From positions 5,704,001-5,768,000 of the forward strand of contig NZ_CP043661.1 in assembly GCF_014217565.1 (NCBI RefSeq): a stretch of DNA of 64,000 bases. Direction: 5' to 3'. Position numbers and translations under genes: made by a program. Below the pieces are notes generated by a model, which searched no databases, was not told the origin of the DNA, and saw only the letters and a program-made list of their open reading frames with translations. Shown here one piece after another: positions 28,326-36,146 of the stretch (position 1 is the stretch's first letter; every line of letters starts with the position of its first letter). Source of the DNA: Kribbella qitaiheensis (GTDB lineage: Bacteria > Actinomycetota > Actinomycetes > Propionibacteriales > Kribbellaceae).

Positions 28326-28565
28326 GGTCGGCGAGCCGCCCGGGCGACGATGTGGCGCGGCCCAGTCGGCGAACCGCCTCGTGAACCCGTCCGGCCACGC
28401 GGTGGGTAGGGCGCCTGAATACAACGGCGAGGACACCCGCCGCGGCAATCGCCCTACCGGAGTGAAATATGGGCCCAGTTCGGGTCCGCAGTTGGCGCAC
28501 CGGCGATGAGTGATGAACCGCAGGCCGGAGGGCATCAGCTGAAAATCACCCCCGCGCACCTCCTG

Positions 28566-30920
28566 TCACGGGAGTTCGTAGATCAGGGCGTCGGGGGTCT
28601 TGTAGCGGAGGGTGGCGTAGGTGGTGAGTTTGGGGGAGACGATGGTTTGGGTGGGGTCGGCGTAGAGCCAGTGGACGCCGTATTTGGTTTTCAGGAGGCG
28701 CAGGTTGTCTCGGGTCGGGGTGGTGAAGGCTCGGTCGTTGTCTTCTAGTTTTTGTTCGTCCCAGAAGGGGAGGCCGTTCGAGCTGAGGCCGGTGGTGGCT
28801 ACCAGTTCGTTGATGGTGTTGGTGTAGCCCCAGCCTTCGACCAGGACGTGGCGTTCGCTCAGGGCGGCGATCCAGAAGTGCCGGGAGTCGCAGCCGGCGG
28901 CGTTCTTCGTGGTGCAGTGGGCGTTGGTCGCGATCAGCTCGTTGGGGGCGGTGTGGTCGCGCAGCCAGGTGGCAGCGGCGGCTTGGGTGCTTGAAGGGCC
29001 GAGGGGGCCTTTGTCGGCCAGCGGGCCAAGGTCGACCACGGGGGTGTGGGTCATCGCCTGGACCGGAAGGAAGAACCCTGCGCCCATCGCGGCGAGAACG
29101 AACGATGCCATCGCGATCCGGGTCGGCCGACCTCGGCGCTTGGCCAATTTCCACAGCACGGTGATCAAGGCCGTGACGGCGAGCAGGAAGCCGATCGTCC
29201 ATACCCACGGGGTGATCAGGCCGGTCAGGTGGCCGTCGGGGGTCAGGAACGGTCTGCCCTCGCCCGGGTTGGCCTTGGTGATCGCCCGGGCCGCGGCGGT
29301 CGCACCGACCCCGCCGAGCAGCGAAACGAACACCAGCAGCCCGGAGCGCCGGTCGGCGAACCAGAACACCAGCATCCACGTTCCCGCGACAGCGAGCGCA
29401 GCGATGATCGGTATCGCGGTCCGGTGGAAGTAGAGCTGGCTCCCGCCCGGCTGGTCGGTCAGTACCGAGGCGCCGAAGCCCGCGATCGCGATCCCGACCA
29501 GGAAGATCATCCCCGGATCGCGGAACCAGCGTCCCGTCGTACCGAGCAGCACCAGCAGCCCGGCCGAGCCGAGGAGCAGGCCGAGGCACATGGTGATCCC
29601 GCTGAACCACATCGCGGTGTGGTCGAGCGTGCTGGCATCGGTCTGCTGGGAGATGAGCGGGTAGATGCCGAACTTGGCGAAGGTGATCCAGGGCCGGACC
29701 GCGAGACCTGAGGACTTGTTGCCGAAGACGACCACTACCGCAGCCATGAACAGGCCGGCCAGCATCACCGCGATCAGCAGCGCGCCCTTGGCGAAGCGGC
29801 CGTACAGGAGCCGGATCACCAGCACCAGCCCGGCGCCGCAGATGATCAGCGGCAGCACGGTCGCCTTCGAACCGGACGCCGCCGCGGCGATCACGAGGAA
29901 GAGGATCCAGGTGCCAGGTCCGCTTCGTCCGCGCAGCAGATCGATCCCGATCAGTGCCAGCAAGGTGATCAGGGCGCCGCCGAGGTTCTGCGTCGGGCTG
30001 CCCCAGTCGTAGTTGATCAGGCTCTCGGCGGGTAGCCGGACGGCCGGATACGCGTCGACCGTTCCTGCGATCGACGCGATGGCAATGGCGAGCGGGCCGG
30101 CCCAGCGTGAGCCCGGTGCGACGCGGTCGGTGAGGGCGTAGATGAGAGCGCAGCCGGCGAGCAGTAGCGGGATCCAGCCGATGTTGTAGATCAGGTCGGT
30201 CAGGTCCACGCCGGTCGCCCAAGAGGTCGCGGCGGTGAACTGGTGCCAGAAGTAGTGGTAGTCCATCCGCTCGCCGTTGACGTACGGCGCTTGCAGCGGC
30301 ACGTCGTACTTCGCGCTGGCGGCCAGTGCCTGGTGGAACGCCATATCCGGCACGTTCGAGCGAGCATCGGTGTAGGGCGCGGGGTTGGCGATGCGGTAGC
30401 GCCCTATGTGGAACAGGGGCGCCGCGCAGGCGATGGCGACCAGCCAGGCGGTCAACGGCGAGACCGGCCGCTCGACCCGGCTCAGGCAGCGTCGGCGCCA
30501 GGTCGGCACGACGGCCACCACGATCAGCACAGGAGCGGCCCAGAGCCAGGCCCATCGCTGGCCGCCGAGTGGGGCGACGGCGAGGTAGACCAGGATCAGC
30601 ACGGATACGCCGACCAGCGATCCGGCCGCGAAGTCCTCGATCAGGTTGTGCCGGAACGGGCTGGCCAGGCGCCAGAGCAGGGTGCCGGGCAGCGTGATGC
30701 CGAAGATCCAGAACCGCAGCAGACTGACGATGTCGTGGCTGGACGAGTGCGCCGCCATCAGCCAGATCACCAACCAGGCAAGAGCGACCCCGGCGGCCGC
30801 CTTCACCACGGTGCTCCCGATCGGCCTCCAGGGCAGGCGTTCGACCGACCATGACGGCCGGGCGACCGCAGTCTCCGTAGCCGGGTGGCTACGGGGCGCG
30901 ACGTCCGTCGTCAATGGCAC
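28566..30920 (-). CDS. Large polytopic membrane protein, glycosyltransferase-like
   Basis: 784 residues from the GTG at 30920. About 15-18 transmembrane segments are followed by a C-terminal exposed domain of roughly 170 residues. After the second helix pair comes a conserved loop, RSNVPDMAFHQALAASAKYD, and YVNGERMDYHYFWHQFTAA. The arrangement resembles membrane C-type (GT39/GT83-like) glycosyltransferases that use polyprenyl-phosphate sugars, but I see no decisive catalytic motif, so the activity is inference. The start is preceded by TAAGCT and 6 nt; the upstream methyltransferase gene ends at the same place. Confidence 0.72.
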   Translation of the reverse strand: MPLTTDVAPRSHPATETAVARPSWSVERLPWRPIGSTVVKAAAGVALAWLVIWLMAAHSSSHDIVSLLRFWIFGITLPGTLLWRLASPFRHNLIEDFAAGSLVGVSVLILVYLAVAPLGGQRWAWLWAAPVLIVVAVVPTWRRRCLSRVERPVSPLTAWLVAIACAAPLFHIGRYRIANPAPYTDARSNVPDMAFHQALAASAKYDVPLQAPYVNGERMDYHYFWHQFTAATSWATGVDLTDLIYNIGWIPLLLAGCALIYALTDRVAPGSRWAGPLAIAIASIAGTVDAYPAVRLPAESLINYDWGSPTQNLGGALITLLALIGIDLLRGRSGPGTWILFLVIAAAASGSKATVLPLIICGAGLVLVIRLLYGRFAKGALLIAVMLAGLFMAAVVVVFGNKSSGLAVRPWITFAKFGIYPLISQQTDASTLDHTAMWFSGITMCLGLLLGSAGLLVLLGTTGRWFRDPGMIFLVGIAIAGFGASVLTDQPGGSQLYFHRTAIPIIAALAVAGTWMLVFWFADRRSGLLVFVSLLGGVGATAAARAITKANPGEGRPFLTPDGHLTGLITPWVWTIGFLLAVTALITVLWKLAKRRGRPTRIAMASFVLAAMGAGFFLPVQAMTHTPVVDLGPLADKGPLGPSSTQAAAATWLRDHTAPNELIATNAHCTTKNAAGCDSRHFWIAALSERHVLVEGWGYTNTINELVATTGLSSNGLPFWDEQKLEDNDRAFTTPTRDNLRLLKTKYGVHWLYADPTQTIVSPKLTTYATLRYKTPDALIYELP

Positions 30921-30926
30921 AAAGAG

Positions 30927-30932
30927 AGCTTA
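30927..30932 (-). promoter_or_regulatory. Candidate -10 box TAAGCT for the membrane-protein gene
   Basis: On the minus strand TAAGCT, 6 nt, then the GTG at 30920. Its TAA is the stop codon of the upstream methyltransferase gene, the same arrangement as at 5215. Confidence 0.4.
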
Positions 30933-31658
30933 GGCGGCACGCAGCCACCAGTGCGTCGCCTGCGGTCCGGCCGCGCCGTGGTACCGGCGGCCCTTCTCGG
31001 ATTTCTCGATTCTGAAACCGGCGTCGGTGAAGATCTGCCGGCAGATCTCGTCGGTGAGGATCAGCGGATGCATGGCGTCCGGCTGGTCGTGCATGTCGAA
31101 GCTCAGCAACGCGAGGCCGTCGGGCTTCAGGTACTTGCGGATGTGGCGCGCGCCCTCGGCGAAGTCGAAGCCGTGGTCGAGCGCGTTGATCGACACGATG
31201 AGATCGCCGCGGCCCTCGAGCTCGGGGACGAACTGCTCGGCGGGCACCGAGTACATTTCGTCGGCCTTGTCCAGATCGTGCCACGCGACATCGGTCATGT
31301 ACCGGTCCGCGAGCGGCTCCAGTACGACGAGGGTGGCACCTTCGAAGTACAGGCTGCGCAGTTTGCTGCCGGCGCCGACGTCGATGATGGTCTTGCCCTC
31401 CCAACCGGTCGGTTTGAGACCGAGAGCAGCCCAGTCGCGCTGCACGTGGGTCCACCAGACTTCCTGTTCGGCGCGGAAGTTGTGCCGCTTGTGGAAGCCC
31501 AGCTCGCCCTCCTGCGCCGCCGACGCCCAGGCGTCCCGATCGATGCTGGCGCGCCCGACGGCCTTCTCGGCGGGCCGCGCGGGCCCCTGGTTGGTCTTCG
31601 CGGGCAGCTTGAACATCCGCCGCAAACGCCGCTTGACCCGCTTCGTGAATGTGACCAT
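30930..31658 (-). CDS. SAM-dependent methyltransferase
   Basis: 242 residues from the ATG at 31658. An arginine/lysine-rich N-terminus (TKRVKRRLRRMFKLP) precedes a class I methyltransferase domain: GKTIIDVGAGSKLRSLYF (SAM loop), LVVLEPLADRY (acidic strand 2), DLIVSINALDHGFDF (motif IV) and YLKPDGLALLSFDMHD. Substrate unknown. It sits upstream of, and in line with, the polytopic glycosyltransferase-like gene, so it might modify a surface glycan; that is inference. The 200 bp upstream is relatively AT-rich with no gene. Confidence 0.85.
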   Translation of the reverse strand: MVTFTKRVKRRLRRMFKLPAKTNQGPARPAEKAVGRASIDRDAWASAAQEGELGFHKRHNFRAEQEVWWTHVQRDWAALGLKPTGWEGKTIIDVGAGSKLRSLYFEGATLVVLEPLADRYMTDVAWHDLDKADEMYSVPAEQFVPELEGRGDLIVSINALDHGFDFAEGARHIRKYLKPDGLALLSFDMHDQPDAMHPLILTDEICRQIFTDAGFRIEKSEKGRRYHGAAGPQATHWWLRAA

Positions 31659-31859
31659 GCGGCAGTTTAGAGGCGAATGAAGCTCTGGCCGGATGTTAAA
31701 AGCAGCAATTTCACAAACCTTGAAATGGGGGAATGATGCAACCTTTCCGGACCCACCGGCATCCGCGAGGCAAAAGTGCAGAAAGTAGTCGCTCGGACAC
31801 CGATCAACAGATCGAGGTGTTTCCGGGAATGCCGCGGGCACGGATGTCAGGATGGCTGG

Positions 31860-32759
31860 ATGTCGTTCAGCGAGGTTGTCCGGGTCAGTACGCCAATGCT
31901 CGAGGTCGCCTATCAGGAGGCAGGTGATCCGGGTGGGTTGCCGGTGGTGTTGCTGCACGGATTCCCGTACGACGTGCGGGCGTACGACGGAGTGGAGCCG
32001 ACGCTTGCGGACGCCGGATTGCGGGTGATCGCGCCCTACCTGCGGGGATATGGGGAGACGAGGTTCAGGGACCCGGAGGCCGTCCGGTCCGGCCAGCAGG
32101 CCGCGTTGGGTCAGGATCTGCTGGAGTTGATGGACGCACTCGAGATCGAGCGGGCGATCGTCGCGGGCTACGACTGGGGTGGTCGCGCCGCGTGTATCGC
32201 GGCGGCGCTCTGGCCGGAGCGAGTGCATGGCTTGGTGACGGTCGACGGCTACAACATGCAGGACATCGCGCACTCGGGGGAGCCCACGAAGCCGGAGTGG
32301 GAGGCCACGTACTGGTACCAGTACTACTTCCACAGCGAGCGGGGCCGTGAGGGGCTTGAGCGCAACAGGGACGAACTGTGTGAGTACTTATGGCGCACCT
32401 GGTCACCGGAGTGGGCCGATGCGGCAGCCGCCTTCCCGGCCAGCGCTGCCAGCCTGCACAATCCGGACTTCGTCGATGTCGTGATCCACTCCTACCGGCA
32501 CCGATTCGGGCTCGTCGCCGGCGATCCGCGGTACGACGCGGTCGAGGCGCGGATCGCTCAGCAGCCCGTGATCAGCGTGCCGACCGTGGTGCTGGAGGGT
32601 GGAGCCGATGGTGTCGGTGGGCCGCGCGGAGCCGATGACCCGGAGGAGCGTGCACTCTTCACCGGCGCGTATCAGCACCGCGTCCTGCCGGGGATCGGGC
32701 ACAACGTGCCGCAGGAGGCACCCGCTGACTTCGCCGCCGCCGTACTCGAGCTGGTCTGA
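31860..32759 (+). CDS. Alpha/beta hydrolase, epoxide hydrolase / haloalkane dehalogenase-like
   Basis: 299 residues from the ATG at 31860. HGFPYD supplies the oxyanion HG, and the nucleophile elbow is GYDWGGR, an aspartate as in epoxide hydrolases and dehalogenases. A cap domain rich in Trp and Tyr follows, and GIGHNVPQEAP carries the catalytic histidine near the C-terminus. Soluble; substrate unknown. The stop is 9 nt before the next gene, so the two are probably an operon. Confidence 0.88.
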   Translation: MSFSEVVRVSTPMLEVAYQEAGDPGGLPVVLLHGFPYDVRAYDGVEPTLADAGLRVIAPYLRGYGETRFRDPEAVRSGQQAALGQDLLELMDALEIERAIVAGYDWGGRAACIAAALWPERVHGLVTVDGYNMQDIAHSGEPTKPEWEATYWYQYYFHSERGREGLERNRDELCEYLWRTWSPEWADAAAAFPASAASLHNPDFVDVVIHSYRHRFGLVAGDPRYDAVEARIAQQPVISVPTVVLEGGADGVGGPRGADDPEERALFTGAYQHRVLPGIGHNVPQEAPADFAAAVLELV

Positions 32760-32768
32760 GGGGCAGCC

Positions 32769-33401
32769 GTGCGGATTCTCTTTGTCGGGAACAGTTTTAC
32801 GGGTAGGAACAACCTGCGAGGGTTGCTGGCCGGGTTGGCCAAGGAGCGCGGGGTGGAGGTCGAGTCTCGGCTGATCTCGGCCGGAGGCGCCTCGCTACGG
32901 CAGCACCTCAATGCTGGAACGGCGCTCGCGGCGATCGCCGACGGCGGGTTCGACACCGTAGTACTGCAGGAGCAGAGCACGTTGCCGGCCAAGAGTCCCG
33001 CGCGGATGCATGACAGCGTCCGGGACTTCCATGCGGCAATCGAGGAAGCCGGCGCCCGTACTGCGTTGTACATGACCTGGGCTCGCCAGAACGGTCCGCA
33101 GCAGCCGATCACCACCGCCTATGCCGGCATCGCCACAGAGCTCGGCGCCACGCTTGTTCCCGTCGGCATGGTGTGGGAACGCTTCCTGCGCACCCACGAC
33201 GAACCATCTCTGCACGACAAGGACGGCAGCCACCCCGCTCTCGCGGGCAGCTACCTCGCCGCTTGTGTCTTTCTGATCGCCTTGCTGGAAGAGGATCCGG
33301 TCGGGATCGATGCCCCCGTGAAAGGCTTGGCCGATGACGCCGCCGCCTTGCTCCGCGAGCAGGCCTGGTCCATCTGCGAATCGCTGGCAGGCGGCAACTG
33401 A
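32769..33401 (+). CDS. SGNH-type hydrolase
   Basis: 210 residues, GTG start. Block I is FVGNSFTGRNNL, with the serine nucleophile in GNS. VVLQEQST follows in the middle, and the C-terminal block is DGSHPALAGSYLAAC with the Asp-x-x-His pair. No signal peptide, so a cytoplasmic esterase or deacetylase-like enzyme is likely. Its last 151 nt overlap the antiparallel 3' end of a GNAT gene. Confidence 0.83.
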   Translation: MRILFVGNSFTGRNNLRGLLAGLAKERGVEVESRLISAGGASLRQHLNAGTALAAIADGGFDTVVLQEQSTLPAKSPARMHDSVRDFHAAIEEAGARTALYMTWARQNGPQQPITTAYAGIATELGATLVPVGMVWERFLRTHDEPSLHDKDGSHPALAGSYLAACVFLIALLEEDPVGIDAPVKGLADDAAALLREQAWSICESLAGGN

Positions 33402-33868
33402 GCAGCCGCCGGTACGACGAAGTTGAGCAGACTCCCGTCGCGTTCCACGGCCACGGCCGGCCAGCGGCGGCGGATCATCCGGGCAACCCGGTCGTTGGCC
33501 GCGTTCACGACGAAAAGGAGCCGGGTGGCTCCGGCCTCGAAAGCATGGCCGGCGGCGATCCCGAGCAGTTGGATCCCGAGGCCGCGATTCTGCTCCGGTT
33601 CGCTGATCACGACCGCGAGTTCGGCGGTCGGCACGGTGCTTGCCGCTGCCCAGGCCCACATCGCATGCCCGACGATCTCGTCGTCGCGGGTCGCCACCCA
33701 GGCCGCACCGGCTGGCCGGAGCAGCCGTAGTAGCAGGGACTCGCGCGGCGGACGGCCGACCGCGGTCTGGAAACGCATGTAGAGACTGAAATCGGTCAGC
33801 CCGGTCAGCATCGCCGCCAGGTCGTCGGTGTCCGCTTCGCCGGCGGTACGGATCCGCGGCGCGTCCAT
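33251..33868 (-). CDS. GNAT family N-acetyltransferase
   Basis: About 205 residues from the ATG at 33868; a GTG at 33883 is also in frame. The GNAT core is present: IRTAGEADTDDLAAMLTGL start, AWVATRDDEIVGHAMWAW, AELAVVISEPEQNRGLGIQLLGIAAGHA (acetyl-CoA loop Q-N-R-G-L-G), and LLFVVNAANDRVARMIRRR. The last 50 residues are serine- and lysine-rich and lie antisense to the SGNH gene, so the natural end of the domain is near 33400 and the tail may be read-through. Divergent from hxlR-type regulator. Confidence 0.75.
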   Translation of the reverse strand: MDAPRIRTAGEADTDDLAAMLTGLTDFSLYMRFQTAVGRPPRESLLLRLLRPAGAAWVATRDDEIVGHAMWAWAAASTVPTAELAVVISEPEQNRGLGIQLLGIAAGHAFEAGATRLLFVVNAANDRVARMIRRRWPAVAVERDGSLLNFVVPAAAQLPPASDSQMDQACSRSKAAASSAKPFTGASIPTGSSSSKAIRKTQAAR

Positions 33869-33938
33869 CTGAGTCTGGTTCACGGATTCAGGGTCGCCGG
33901 GTTGGCTGAGTCTGTCAAGAAGACTTATCCTCGGAGGC

Positions 33939-34439
33939 ATGATCGAGCAACAGGCCAGGCCCGAGGCGATGCACTGGTCCACCGAGAACTGCACGATCTC
34001 CCGGACGATGGACATCCTGGGGGAGAAGTGGATGTTCCACGTCCTGCGCGAGGTCTTCGTCGGCGTCCGCCGGTTCGAGGACATGCGGGCCCGGGCGGAG
34101 ATCCCGCGCCAGGTGCTGACCGATCGGCTCGCCGCGCTGATCGAGCGCGGACTGCTCCGCCGCGTGCCGTACCGGGTGGCCGGCCAGCGCGAGCGGTACG
34201 AATACCGCCTCACGAAGGCCGGCCTCGACCTCTACCCGGTGCTCGTCGCGCTGGTCCAATGGGGCGACCAGTACCTGCCGCTCGACGACGGTCCGCCGCT
34301 GCTCCCCGAGCACCGCGACTGCGGCGAAAAAGTCAGCGTCGTACTACGGTGCGAGGCCGGGCACGAACCGGCGCCGCGCGAGGTCGCCCTCCGCCCCGGT
34401 CCGGGCGCCCGGCCCCGCATCAAGGAAGAGCTTGCCTAA
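33939..34439 (+). CDS. HxlR family winged-helix transcriptional regulator
   Basis: 166 residues, ATG with GGAGG upstream. HxlR pattern: CTISRTMDILGEKWMFHVLREVFVGVRRFEDM, IPRQVLTDRLAALIERGLLRR (recognition helix) and ERYEYRLTKAGLDLYPVLVAL. The C-terminal extension contains CGEKVSVVLRCEAGHE, with two cysteines that might sense metal or redox state. Divergent from the GNAT gene, a possible target. Confidence 0.88.
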   Translation: MIEQQARPEAMHWSTENCTISRTMDILGEKWMFHVLREVFVGVRRFEDMRARAEIPRQVLTDRLAALIERGLLRRVPYRVAGQRERYEYRLTKAGLDLYPVLVALVQWGDQYLPLDDGPPLLPEHRDCGEKVSVVLRCEAGHEPAPREVALRPGPGARPRIKEELA

Positions 34440-34565
34440 GGCATCAATTGCTGTAGCCCTGGTGGGGTTGACCAGAACAACCGTACGCCGCTGCTCGGCC
34501 ATCACCCGGTCGTACTCGTCCCAGTCGTCGTGAGCAAGGCCTGCCGCTTCCGTGAGTGTGGCCAT
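34344..34565 (-). CDS. Short hypothetical ORF coupled to the L36 gene
   Basis: 73 residues. Its ATG overlaps the stop of the L36 gene (TGATG), and the first half (MATLTEAAGLAHDDWDEYDR, then RRTVVLVNPTRATAIDALG) reads like protein. The second half is antisense to the HxlR gene and includes a rare TTA leucine codon, so the true end is doubtful. Coupling to rpmJ is the best argument for it; no family recognised. Confidence 0.35.
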   Translation of the reverse strand: MATLTEAAGLAHDDWDEYDRVMAEQRRTVVLVNPTRATAIDALGKLFLDAGPGARTGAEGDLARRRFVPGLAP

Positions 34566-34687
34566 CAGCCCTGGCGGGCCTTCTGGCGGGGGTCCAGCCG
34601 GTTGATCACGTAGACGCGACCGCGGCGGCGGACCACCTGCGAGCCCCGCTTCGCCTTCAGCGCCTTCAACGAACGTCGTACCTTCAT
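34565..34687 (-). CDS. rpmJ: 50S ribosomal protein L36, zinc-free type
   Basis: A 40-residue protein: MKVRRSLKALKAKRGSQVVR, then RRGRVYVINRLDPRQKARQG. This is the bL36 pattern, but all four zinc-binding residues of the standard protein are missing, so it is the alternative (C-minus) paralogue usually made under zinc limitation. It stands alone and not in the ribosomal-protein operon. No recognisable Zur box is seen in the 130 bp upstream. Confidence 0.92.
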   Translation of the reverse strand: MKVRRSLKALKAKRGSQVVRRRGRVYVINRLDPRQKARQG

Positions 34688-34821
34688 GACGGTTCCTCTC
34701 TGTCGTCCCACCTAACGCAAACCGGCCCGAAGAACTTCCCGACCGGTTTGTCGATCCAGCCGTGGCTGGTTCGACGCTTGGGCAGAGGCAGGGATGCTGC
34801 CGCCGGGAAGAGGAGTGCGAG

Positions 34822-35115
34822 ATGTCGTTTCAGGCCTACCTGGACAAGATCGAGGAGAAGACCGGGCTGACTCCGCGGCAGTTGGTGGAGATCGCCAAGG
34901 AGAAGGGGTTCGACGCGCCGCAGACCAAGGCCGGCACGGTCGCCGACTGGCTGAAGGCGGACTACGACCTCGGCCGCGGCCACGCGATGGCGTTGTTCCA
35001 CGTGATCAAGAACGGAGTGAAGATCGGCGGCAAGCACGTGAACTCGGGCGGGACCCACAGCGATCCGTCCGACACCCTGTGGCTGGACGGCAAGGCGACC
35101 AACCCGCAGCGGTGA
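34822..35115 (+). CDS. DUF4287 domain-containing protein
   Basis: 97 residues from the ATG at 34822 with AGAGGAG upstream. The DUF4287 pattern is present: SFQAYLDKIEEKTGLTPRQL, then GTVADWLKADYDLGRGHAMAL. The family is small, soluble and of unknown function, common in actinobacteria near stress genes. The last 25 residues (KIGGKHVNSGGTHSDPSDTL) are polar. Convergent with the XRE gene. Confidence 0.87.
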   Translation: MSFQAYLDKIEEKTGLTPRQLVEIAKEKGFDAPQTKAGTVADWLKADYDLGRGHAMALFHVIKNGVKIGGKHVNSGGTHSDPSDTLWLDGKATNPQR

Positions 35116-35117
35116 GC

Positions 35118-35990
35118 TCAGTCGAGCGCCTTGATGGCCTCGCGGAGGAGTTCCTCGGTTTGACGTGGGCGGAGCGCGGTGATCGCCAGCGAGTCCATCG
35201 TGACGACGTACTCGTCGAGGTCCTCGCGCTTGTCCAGGTAGACGGCGCTGGTGAGGTGCTCGATGTAGACGACGTCGGGCAGGTCCGCCTCGCCGAATCG
35301 CAGGATGCTGAACGCGCCGCCGGTGGCCGTGTAGCCGCCGCGGCTGAACGGGATGATCTGCAGCGTCACGTTGTGCCGCTGGGAGGCCTCGAGCAGGTAC
35401 TCCAGTTGCGCCCGGAACACCTGCGTCCCACCGATCGGGCGCCGTAGTACGGCTTCGTCGATCACTGCCCAGAGGCGGGCGGATCGCTTCCTGGTCAGCA
35501 CTTGCTGGCGGCCGGTGCGCAGCGCGACCAGGCGTTCGACCTCGATCTCGGGCAACGGGCGATCGCGTCCGAGTTGCACTACGGCGCGGGCGTAGTCCGG
35601 GGTCTGCAGCAGTCCCGGCACGAACTGGAGCTCGAAGGTACGGATCAGTTCGGCCGCCATCTCGAGGCCGAGATAGGAGTGGAACCAGCTCGGCGTCACG
35701 TCGTCCCAGCGCTGCCACCAGCCGGGGTTGTTGGCCTCCTTGGCCAGATCCAGCAGGCGGTCGCGTTCGGCCTGGTCGTCCACTTTGTAAAGCGTCAGCA
35801 GGTCGTCGACGTCGCGGACCTTGAAGCCGACCCGGCCCAGTTCGAGCCGGCTGATCTTGGACTCCGAACCGCGGATCGCCCAGCCCGCGTCGGACCGGCT
35901 GATCCCTGATTCCTCACGCAACCGGCGCAAGTGGGCGCCGAGCATGATCCGCAGGGCGGTCGGCCCGCCGTACGCATCCAGCTCTGTCAC
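35118..35990 (-). CDS. XRE family regulator with DUF5753 domain
   Basis: 290 residues from the GTG at 35990 (GGAG upstream). The N-terminal helix-turn-helix is LGAHLRRLREESGISRSDAG, WAIRGSESKISRLELGR (about 17-55), and the remaining 200 residues are the DUF5753 domain: GLEMAAELIRTFELQFVPGLLQT, RQQVLTRKRSARLWAVIDEAVL, NVTLQIIPFSRGG. In streptomycetes these regulators are numerous and often paired with small DUF397 genes; here the neighbour is instead a divergent DUF574 methyltransferase. Likely controls itself and that gene. Confidence 0.9.
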   Translation of the reverse strand: MTELDAYGGPTALRIMLGAHLRRLREESGISRSDAGWAIRGSESKISRLELGRVGFKVRDVDDLLTLYKVDDQAERDRLLDLAKEANNPGWWQRWDDVTPSWFHSYLGLEMAAELIRTFELQFVPGLLQTPDYARAVVQLGRDRPLPEIEVERLVALRTGRQQVLTRKRSARLWAVIDEAVLRRPIGGTQVFRAQLEYLLEASQRHNVTLQIIPFSRGGYTATGGAFSILRFGEADLPDVVYIEHLTSAVYLDKREDLDEYVVTMDSLAITALRPRQTEELLREAIKALD

Positions 35991-36146
35991 GGAGTCTCTC
36001 CACCTTTTCGCCTCGTCCCGCCGGAGGATCATTTCACGACTTCCGGCGAATCGGCTCCAGTCGGCGCGCTCACGGCGCTGAAAGGCGCCGCGACTGCTAG
36101 TAGGGTCGAGCTCGACAGGCCACTCAATCAAGAACGAAGGTCGCTG
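35991..36146. promoter_or_regulatory. Divergent promoter region of the XRE-DUF5753 / DUF574 pair
   Basis: 156 bp between divergent starts. It contains the 12-bp palindrome GTCGAGCTCGAC (36105-36116) and a GGCGCG / GGCGCC-rich inverted stretch near 36063-36090. No clean -35/-10 pair stands out. Confidence 0.4.

Larger units (their letters stand above)
27208..28565. other. Gene-poor islet with tandem repeats
   Basis: About 1.36 kb between the small secreted protein and the convergent membrane-protein gene. Long frames exist on both strands only because the repeats lack stop codons. It holds a degenerate 19-bp repeat array, a 9-bp VNTR and one short coding-like fragment (28182-28325). The remainder looks non-coding or decayed. 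Confidence 0.6.

Noticed and set aside
27301..28500. Long coding frame with tripeptide repeats across the islet
   Set aside because: Openness is caused by the 9-bp repeat, which has no stop in any frame; flanking sequence is not protein-like.
28546..30852. 768-residue open frame overlapping the polytopic membrane protein
   Set aside because: Same strand but another frame; the translation is Arg/Pro/Asp-rich with no membrane segments, while the other frame gives a well-formed membrane protein.
34688..34821. Zur box upstream of zinc-free rpmJ
   Set aside because: No TGAAAATG-type palindrome could be found.
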